A DNA stretch of 11,952 nt, taken from an uncultured Porphyromonas sp. GTDB taxonomy: Bacteria; Bacteroidota; Bacteroidia; Bacteroidales; Porphyromonadaceae. The position numbers were made by a program, and so were the translations under genes. The stretch spans positions 1 to 11,952 of the forward strand of contig NZ_CAJZFJ010000068.1 in assembly GCF_915070105.1 (NCBI RefSeq), given 5' to 3'. A model generated the notes under the pieces. The model did no database searches. It was given only the letters and a program-made list of their open reading frames with translations, and was not told the origin of the DNA. Of this stretch, positions 6,578 to 11,952 are shown in pieces; the stretch's first letter is position 1, and every line of letters begins with the position of its first letter.

Positions 6578-8595
6578 AGGTTCCAGTCGATTTTGAGTTT
6601 AAAGTTTATCCCAGGCATGGGGTAGGAGCGGACGACCTCGTACTGCTGGTTCATCAGGTTGTTTACCTCGGCGGTGAGGCGCAGATCGTGTCCTCGCCAC
6701 CGCAGTCTCTTCGTCAATGAGAGGTCACTCGTCCACCAAGGGACGACATGATTCTCCTTGATGTTGGCGCTGGCGTTATACCGCTCACCCGTGTAGATGA
6801 AGCTGTAGTTGGCCTCCCAGCCTCGCCACTGCAGGCCGAGGATCGCCGAGCCACTGTGCCAGGGGATGTAGGGGATCTGATCTCCGTAGTAGTCCTCGGA
6901 GGGGTCAGTGAGATCCTCGGCTCGCTGATAGGTGTAGGTCATACGAGCCGAGGCGGTGACCTGCCCAGCCTGCCATAGGCTCTGTAGGGCTAGGTCGAGA
7001 CCGAGGATGCGGACATGACCGAGATTGACCATCGTCCAGCGGAACTGGTTGGAGGTCGGCATGGCGATGATCTTATCATCGACATAGTTGAGGTAACCAT
7101 CCAACTGTAGCTCTAGGTGACGAAGGGTGCCACGCTTCCACTCCTTCGTATAGACGACCCCGAGGTCATACTGCGTGGTGTACTCGGGCTTGAGGTACTT
7201 ATTGCCGATGAAGGTGTAGTAGAGGTCATTGAAGGTAGGCATGCGGAAGATCCGCTTGTAGAAGCCACGTAGACTGAGGTCGGGCTCGGTGGCGAAGGGC
7301 TTGTAGCTCAGCACGAGCGTCGGCGTCCACTCGCTCTTGGCGGGAGCCTCTGCCCCGAGGGCCTTCGTCCAGTCGTAGATGTAGGTGTGTAGGAGACTCC
7401 CCTGAGCCTTCAGCCTGCCTAGAGCCCAGTCGGTCGAGAGGGCAGTGAGGACGGAGAGGCGGGTCGGGTAGGCGAAGTCGTAGAGGTCGGCATCCAGATA
7501 GTTGAGCTGGAGGTCGTTGGAGAGGGAGATATGCCCCGCCTCGCTCAGGGTGAAGGCATGGGCATGGGAGAGGTAGGCCTCCTGCTGGCGGTAGTGGTTA
7601 TTGACGTACATCGTCGTCACATCCAGCCGAGGGTCGGAGAGGTAGTGGAGGTAGTCGTAGGCCAGCTTGGCATTCATCAGCAGGGAGTAGCGGGGGGAGA
7701 AGTCCCGACGTACAGAGCCCTGGAGCATGAGGTTATTGTCCCACTGCCTATCCTCGTGGTGGAACTTCCCAGGCTCCTCACGGACGAAGGCACCTGGGTA
7801 GCCTCGCTGGGAGTTGTAGAGGTAGACCTTCGCCCGCCAGTCACCCTCTGCGATGTGCCCGAAGAGTCCCACCTCGGCACGTAGGGCACGCACATCGCCG
7901 TTGTGGCGGATGGCGGTGGTGTCGTAGCCATCCTTCTTGCTGTAGCGGAAGCGGTAACGCCCCGTGGTGTACATATACTCGCTACTCACGGAGAGCGAGG
8001 TGGAGGGGGAGAGGCGATGCTCCCAGAGGATGGAGGGGTTGAGGGTGGAGAAGGAGCCCGCCTTGAGGGAGACCTTGAGGTGGTCACGCTCGCCAGAGGC
8101 GAAGGACGGGCGGCGGGTGCTCATATAGAGCGCCGAGGCAGAGGCATAGTTCTTCGCAGGCTGGAGGATGGCACTCTTCTGCCCGTTGTATATGGAGACG
8201 CTCTCCATATTGTCTAGGGAGAAGCGTCCGAGGTCGATTTGGCCATTCTGTGCATTCCCCAGCTGGATGCCGTCGTAGAAGACCCCTACGTGCTGCGAAC
8301 CCATACTGCGGATATTCACCGTCTTGAGCCCTCCGATGCCTCCGTAGTCCTTGATCTGCACCCCAGCGAAGTAGCGGAGGGCATCAGCGATCGAGACGGC
8401 AGAGAGACGCTGGAGGGTCTCCCCCGCTAGGTTCTGCACGGGGATGACCTCACGTGACAGCGAGCGAGCGGTCACGACGACGGTCTGTAGGGTATGTACG
8501 CTATCCACGAGGGTACCTGCTCGCATCTCGGCAGGAGTCGCGAGGGCAGAGAGTGTGAGGGCAGAGACGATACAGAGTCGAGGCCTATTATTCAT
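6574..8595 (-). CDS. btuB: TonB-dependent outer-membrane receptor, BtuB-like
   Basis: This 673-residue protein has a signal peptide (about 1-26), a TonB-box-like segment near TLQTVVVTA (35-43), and a plug domain (about 46-165) with typical motifs: ALRYFAGVQIKDYGGIGGLK (72-91), NIRSMGS, VFYDGIQLGNAQNGQIDL (105-122). The rest is a barrel ending in NNLMNQQYEVVRSYPMPG and a final aromatic-rich strand. The plug resembles the BtuB-like receptors of Bacteroidota, and there is no N-terminal carboxypeptidase-regulatory extension of the SusC kind. It would import a ligand, probably cobalamin, into the periplasm using TonB energy, together with the overlapping BtuG-like lipoprotein. It is the first gene of the cluster. 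I searched the 5' region by eye for the cobalamin riboswitch B12-box and GCCACTG core and found neither, so regulation is unclear and another tetrapyrrole ligand is possible. Confidence 0.85.
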   Translation of the reverse strand: MNNRPRLCIVSALTLSALATPAEMRAGTLVDSVHTLQTVVVTARSLSREVIPVQNLAGETLQRLSAVSIADALRYFAGVQIKDYGGIGGLKTVNIRSMGSQHVGVFYDGIQLGNAQNGQIDLGRFSLDNMESVSIYNGQKSAILQPAKNYASASALYMSTRRPSFASGERDHLKVSLKAGSFSTLNPSILWEHRLSPSTSLSVSSEYMYTTGRYRFRYSKKDGYDTTAIRHNGDVRALRAEVGLFGHIAEGDWRAKVYLYNSQRGYPGAFVREEPGKFHHEDRQWDNNLMLQGSVRRDFSPRYSLLMNAKLAYDYLHYLSDPRLDVTTMYVNNHYRQQEAYLSHAHAFTLSEAGHISLSNDLQLNYLDADLYDFAYPTRLSVLTALSTDWALGRLKAQGSLLHTYIYDWTKALGAEAPAKSEWTPTLVLSYKPFATEPDLSLRGFYKRIFRMPTFNDLYYTFIGNKYLKPEYTTQYDLGVVYTKEWKRGTLRHLELQLDGYLNYVDDKIIAMPTSNQFRWTMVNLGHVRILGLDLALQSLWQAGQVTASARMTYTYQRAEDLTDPSEDYYGDQIPYIPWHSGSAILGLQWRGWEANYSFIYTGERYNASANIKENHVVPWWTSDLSLTKRLRWRGHDLRLTAEVNNLMNQQYEVVRSYPMPGINFKLKIDWNL

Positions 8596-8650
8596 CAGTG
8601 TCGGTCCTAGTTGCTCGTATTAAAATACATGAGTCAGGAGGGCGAAGGTC

Positions 8651-8704
8651 TTGTATTCCCCAAGTCTAGTTCCCATCTCTGGGAGCCTCCTTTCTTGGTT
8701 ACAA
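8651..8704 (-). promoter_or_regulatory. Nested stem structure in the receptor 5' region
   Basis: On the minus strand three nested complementary pairs can form: TTGTA/TACAA (8700-8704 with 8651-8655), CCAAG/CTTGG (8694-8698 with 8660-8664) and TCCC/GGGA (8681-8684 with 8671-8674). The structure ends about 55 bases before the receptor ATG. It may be a leader structure controlling the receptor gene. It lacks cobalamin riboswitch consensus elements. A TACCTTTG (8703-8710, minus strand) that resembles a Bacteroidota -7 element overlaps its outer arm, but no TTTG is at the right distance upstream; if that promoter were real, the transcript would begin inside the structure. Only one of the two readings is likely to be right. 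Confidence 0.35.
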
Positions 8705-8898
8705 AGGTACGGAATTATCCTGTCTCCCTCATGCTCACTGCTTTGCCGTCTTGTGGGGCTACCCTCCGCCCCGACCTCCTAGGGCTCTCGATACCGCCGA
8801 TAGGCTCTGTCAGCAGGGGCTCGTCACATAGAGCATTCCTAGCCCCCCTAGCCCTCTTTATCGGCGAGCAGTCCAGGGGGCTAAACTGACCATACTTA

Positions 8899-9010
8899 GA
8901 GCGCATCTGCGCTCCTATAAAGAACGCATCTGTGCTCTCGGTATGAGCGCAATCACGCTCTCGGTATGAACGCCATGACGCTCTCGGTATGAACGCAAAT
9001 GCCCTCTAGG
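8899..9010. repeat. 23-bp tandem repeat array, almost five units
   Basis: Units begin at 8899, 8922, 8945, 8968 and 8991 with an exact 23-base period; the last is cut to about 20 bases. Each starts GA[AG]CGC and units 2-4 end CTCTCGGTAT; the middle five or six bases vary. Most units contain a short inverted repeat (unit 1: GAGCGCA-TC-TGCGCTC). With no spacers it is not a CRISPR array. It could be a site bound by a dimeric protein in phased copies (about two helical turns apart), or a dispersed genomic repeat. No known named element is recognised. Confidence 0.85.
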
Positions 9011-9182
9011 AGTGGTTGTCACAGAGTGTGTTAGGAGGGGCTGTGAGGGTGGGGCTTCCCCCTCAGAAAAGACAGATGTACATACTTCTCTATCTCCGTC
9101 GAAGCCTCGTCCAGCTCCTCCGAGTGGGAGAGCACTCCTAAGGGCGATGAGGGGGATACCCTCTGTGGGTATAGATTTATAG

Positions 9183-9258
9183 ATATGCACAAGAAAAGGC
9201 CTTTTTCTGTACATATCCTTCGGGACGTGTACAGAAAAAGGCCTTTTCTTGTGCATAT
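9183..9258. repeat. 31-bp perfect inverted repeat, probable bidirectional terminator or mobile repeat
   Basis: Bases 9183-9213 and 9228-9258 are perfect reverse complements over 31 bases around a 14-base centre that can itself pair (TCC-TTC-GGGA). Each arm contains a near-palindrome around GGCC (AAAAGGCC followed by TTTT), so alternative folds or a cruciform are possible. It starts 61 bases past the stop of the 786-residue barrel gene and would serve as its 3' transcript end. The stem is far longer than a usual intrinsic terminator, so a dispersed repeat element (MITE or palindromic unit type) is the alternative. Confidence 0.85.
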
Positions 9259-9318
9259 TCCACTCTCTTCTCTGTGCGTCGAGTGGGGAGGGGAATGCGG
9301 CGAGCTAGGATGAGGGGG

Positions 9319-11679
9319 TCAGAGGGTGGGGGTGAGGCGGGCTGGAGGTGTCACGGAGTTGATGTAGTCCTGCTTGATCTTCTTGCCCGAGCGGAACTCC
9401 CAGACGAGGGTGAGCTTAACCCTTGTCTGGTTCGAGGTCTCCGTGCGGAGGATTTCTAGCCCGGGCTGGGAGATGCGTATCCAGGAGTCGTTGTTTAGGA
9501 GGTTGGCGAGGCGGAGGCTCACGGTGAGGCGGTCATCTAGGAAATGCCCCCATCCGTGTAAGCTCATCGAGTAATCGCCCCCTTGCTCGTAGCTTAGGGT
9601 CTTCATCCCCGTGCTGGCATCGAAGCTAAGTGATAGACCAAAGAGACGAGAGAGACTGAACTGATGGGTGCTCTGTATGCCTACAGAGGTGCTCTCTACC
9701 GAGCGTCTTGGGATGTAGTCCCGCTGGTGCTGGAGGTAGACATTGGTGTTGCTCCGCCAGAGGCGAAGTGGGCGAAGCTCTAGGTCTCCCGAGAGGTGAT
9801 GGTGTAGGCGGGAGCCTATGTTCTCGGGGGTGGTGTAGTACACACCGGGACGCTGAGGGTCAGGGCGAGTCATGATGTGGATGATGTCTTCGCCCAGAGA
9901 GACATTGTAGGTGAAGCTTAGGCTCGGGGTCACCTGATAGGATAGCTCGCCTCGGTAGAAGATCTCTTGGCGGAGGTGAAGGCTCCCCTTGCCATAGAGC
10001 CGATCGGTCTGTACGAGTGCCCGAGGAGCGTAATAGCCGTAGTTCGGTAGGGAGTAGCTACGTCTAAGGGAGAGACCTAGGCTGGACTCACGTTCCTGGC
10101 TGATGAGGTACTGCAGCTGTAGGGAGGGGAAGAGCCCTCGGTAGGTTAGGTTTGCTGAGTAATCGGAGATGAAGCGATCGGAGAGCTGTCCTGTGGAATA
10201 GTGGTAGAGCAGGTCTGCAGCGAATGAGAACCTATTGCCATCGTGCCACGAATAGCCTACCCATGGGCTATAGTCGTGGCCCTCGACCTGGAAGTCAGAC
10301 TTCTGGATCATCGAGAGCGAGCCTGTGGTGATACCCTGAGCGGTATTCTGATCCCTTAGGTAGCCATAGGTGAGTCCGAGGTTGATACCCTGTCGGTGGG
10401 GAAGGAGCAGGAAGAGCTTTGGCTGAGCAAGGAGGTGGTGTAGGGCTTGGCTGGTGTTGTTCTTCTCCTTTCTTCCCCAGTGGTAGGTGCGATCGGCATC
10501 GGAGTGCTCGCCGGCGTACTCGACCTTCACCTTGAAGAAGGAGGCATTGTTCTCTCCCCACTCGGCCTTATAGGTTGTCCCGAGGGTGTAGCTCCTCTCC
10601 TGCTCCTCATACAGAGAGGTGAGAGGAGTACGCCCCTGGGGTCTGATGACCTTATCTAGCTCGGAGTGACCTAAGGTGAGGCTGCTATAGACCGAGAGTG
10701 TCTGATTGGGGCGAGGGGTATACTTGAGCCCGAGGTTTCCCATGAGTGCCCGACTCCTATTCTCGTCCTGGAGCAGACGATCCTCTGTAGTCGTACCCAT
10801 CGTCTCATGTCGCTCCCACTGCTGGTCGTACTTCCCGATACCCGTAGTGAGCCCTGCGTGTAGCGAATACTTCCCACGGCGATAGAGTAGCCCTAGGGTT
10901 CCCTTGGCCTCGACGAAGCCTGCTTGGTCCATTTGTCCTAGGGCAGTCAGTGAGCCGAGTAGTCCGCCCTCCTGACGCAGGTGGATGTAGAGGACGCCGC
11001 CTGTGGCCTTGGCTCCATGCTCCGCAGAGGCCTGAGGCTGTACCTCGATGCGGTCAATGAGGCTAGGCGATAGGTTCTTGAGCTCCTCGAAGGTGATCTT
11101 CCGATCCTCCAGATAGATGAGTGTCCCCGTGCGCCCGTGAACCTTCAGTTCGCTCTCGTTCACATTGAGCCCGGGGATGAAGCGTAGGATCTCGTGCAGA
11201 GGCTTACCCTCGGCGATGGGGTTGTTGCGTAGGCGGACGATGAGCTCCCCCGTCCTACGTCGGGTGGTGTGTGAGGCCATGACGGAGACCTCCCTGAGGG
11301 TGTGCTGATCCTCTTCTAGGTAGAGCGTCCCCTGAGCTCGCTCGGCAGTTAGGCGAAGGGGCTTGTAGCCGATGCAACGGATGCCGATCGTGTACTCTCC
11401 TCGAGGCGGGACAAAGGAGAGGCGATAGTATCCCAGCGAGTCACTCTGGGCTGTGGCTAGGGCACTCCCATCGGGACGCAGGACGTATAGGGTAGCATCC
11501 TCGATAGGGCTCTGGCTTTGCCTGCTGAGTATGCGCCCCGTGAGGGTCGTCTGGGTGCTGTCGGGGGCTAGGTGTGTGTAGGCGGGAGTGTGTTGTCCCT
11601 TGGATACCGCTTGGGCACCCAAGTATAAGGTGGAACTTCCAATGATTAGTCCCAGTTGAATAAATCTATGTAAGTGCAT
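9319..11679 (-). CDS. TonB-receptor-like outer-membrane beta-barrel protein (OMP_b-brl_3 type)
   Basis: This 786-residue protein has a signal peptide (about 1-24), then a carboxypeptidase-regulatory-like beta domain (about 45-115; TLTGRILS, LGYYRLSF, GIRCIGYKPLRL), a plug-like domain (about 128-235; ILRFIPGLNV at 164-173, DRIEVQPQASAEHGAKATGG at 209-228) and a long barrel to near residue 765. This order matches the Bacteroidota family of TonB-dependent-receptor-like proteins with an outer-membrane protein beta-barrel domain, whose ligands are mostly unknown. The end is slightly odd: after the last probable strand (LTLVWEFRSG) there is a tail of roughly 25 residues rich in Lys, Pro and Thr. 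No SusD-like partner or regulator is adjacent and the gene is separated from the next one by 723 bases, so it is probably its own transcription unit. The ATG at 11679 is chosen because a signal peptide follows directly. Confidence 0.8.
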   Translation of the reverse strand: MHLHRFIQLGLIIGSSTLYLGAQAVSKGQHTPAYTHLAPDSTQTTLTGRILSRQSQSPIEDATLYVLRPDGSALATAQSDSLGYYRLSFVPPRGEYTIGIRCIGYKPLRLTAERAQGTLYLEEDQHTLREVSVMASHTTRRRTGELIVRLRNNPIAEGKPLHEILRFIPGLNVNESELKVHGRTGTLIYLEDRKITFEELKNLSPSLIDRIEVQPQASAEHGAKATGGVLYIHLRQEGGLLGSLTALGQMDQAGFVEAKGTLGLLYRRGKYSLHAGLTTGIGKYDQQWERHETMGTTTEDRLLQDENRSRALMGNLGLKYTPRPNQTLSVYSSLTLGHSELDKVIRPQGRTPLTSLYEEQERSYTLGTTYKAEWGENNASFFKVKVEYAGEHSDADRTYHWGRKEKNNTSQALHHLLAQPKLFLLLPHRQGINLGLTYGYLRDQNTAQGITTGSLSMIQKSDFQVEGHDYSPWVGYSWHDGNRFSFAADLLYHYSTGQLSDRFISDYSANLTYRGLFPSLQLQYLISQERESSLGLSLRRSYSLPNYGYYAPRALVQTDRLYGKGSLHLRQEIFYRGELSYQVTPSLSFTYNVSLGEDIIHIMTRPDPQRPGVYYTTPENIGSRLHHHLSGDLELRPLRLWRSNTNVYLQHQRDYIPRRSVESTSVGIQSTHQFSLSRLFGLSLSFDASTGMKTLSYEQGGDYSMSLHGWGHFLDDRLTVSLRLANLLNNDSWIRISQPGLEILRTETSNQTRVKLTLVWEFRSGKKIKQDYINSVTPPARLTPTL

Positions 11680-11766
11680 AGGAGCTGATCTCTTCGTGAA
11701 AAAATGTGATACATCTAGCGCATGTGCTCGTTAGAACCCAAGGGGATGTATTTCCCACTTTCCCTG

Positions 11767-11795
11767 CAAATATCCGAATAATACACGAAATCAAA
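11767..11795 (-). promoter_or_regulatory. Candidate Bacteroidota promoter for the barrel gene
   Basis: On the minus strand TTTG (11792-11795) is followed after 17 bases by GATATTTG (11767-11774), a one-mismatch fit to the Bacteroidota -7 element TAnnTTTG. It would give a leader of roughly 80 bases before the ATG at 11679. The rest of 11680-11952 shows no gene or repeat that I can support. Confidence 0.45.
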
Positions 11796-11952
11796 GCTAT
11801 ACCACAGTATGCCTCTTCCACAGCTCTATACGCTAATCTATGAGGGACTGATGGATGTCAGAGGGAAGCCATGTCCTCGGTCTTTTCACCTAAGGAGGGG
11901 AAGGCTTTGGGCTGGTGCGAAATAAGGAGGCGGGGGCTAGAGGTGTGGCCTA

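Larger units (their letters stand above)
8596..9318. other. 723-base intergenic region with repeats
   Basis: No supported gene lies here. Reading from the receptor outward, it holds the nested stems (8651-8704), a GC-rich stretch with no clear feature (8711-8890), a 23-bp tandem array (8899-9010), unremarkable sequence (9011-9182), and a 31-bp inverted repeat (9183-9258). A minus-strand open frame of 113 codons (8915-9256) spans the repeats, but its sequence is explained by them and it has no recognisable domain. Confidence 0.7.

Noticed and set aside
8596..8900. Cobalamin riboswitch upstream of the BtuB-like gene
   Set aside because: No B12-box or GCCACTG-like core could be found on the minus strand by eye; a covariance search could overturn this.
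8899..9010. CRISPR array
   Set aside because: Repeats are directly adjacent with a 23-base period and no spacers of normal length, and there are no cas genes in the window.
8915..9256. Minus-strand open frame of 113 codons with a duplicated KKRPF/RKRPF-like peptide
   Set aside because: The duplication comes from the two arms of the inverted repeat and the rest from the 23-bp array; no signal peptide, domain or start context supports a gene.
11811..11924. Short plus-strand frame (about 38 codons) at the right edge
   Set aside because: No ribosome-binding context, domain or paralogy; length is within chance.

Overview
The window looks like a chromosomal piece of a Bacteroidota member, most likely Porphyromonas or a close relative. 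The evidence is the run of lipoproteins with Cys-Lys-Lys-Asp type export signals (CKKDD/CKKDP), the Bacteroidota-style TonB-dependent outer-membrane proteins, the absence of strong Shine-Dalgarno sites, and a possible Bacteroidota-type promoter (TTTG ... nAnnTTTG). Genus is an inference. All seven supported genes lie on the minus strand, so transcription runs from high to low coordinates.

Layout, in transcription order. (1) 11952-11680 is non-coding and holds a candidate promoter. (2) 11679-9319 encodes a 786-residue outer-membrane beta-barrel protein with a carboxypeptidase-regulatory-like N-terminal domain and a plug; it stands alone. (3) 9318-8596 is a 723-base intergenic region with a 31-bp perfect inverted repeat, a 23-bp tandem repeat array and a small nested stem just before the next gene. 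(4) 8595-1 looks like a surface nutrient-capture locus. It has a BtuB-like TonB-dependent receptor, an overlapping BtuG-like beta-propeller lipoprotein, two paralogous surface lipoproteins of a family I recognise only as a surface-protein family of such loci, a second propeller lipoprotein with an Ig/PKD-like N-terminal domain, and finally a MACPF (membrane attack complex/perforin) lipoprotein that runs off the left edge. The MACPF reading frame is open from 1406 to base 1 and has no stop in the window.

How they may work together: in Bacteroides, BtuB receptors pair with the surface propeller lipoprotein BtuG to capture cobalamin. The receptor and first propeller here fit that scheme, with the other lipoproteins as accessory surface proteins. 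Cobalamin is inferred from family resemblance; I found no cobalamin riboswitch upstream of the receptor, so another tetrapyrrole or metal chelate remains possible.

Most interesting points: a perforin-like lipoprotein, of lower GC than its neighbours, at the end of an uptake locus; a ~72-residue Ig-like module shared (61% identical by hand alignment) between two lipoproteins whose C-terminal domains are unrelated; a C9 tract at the domain junction of one of them that could make it phase-variable; and the repeats in the intergenic region.
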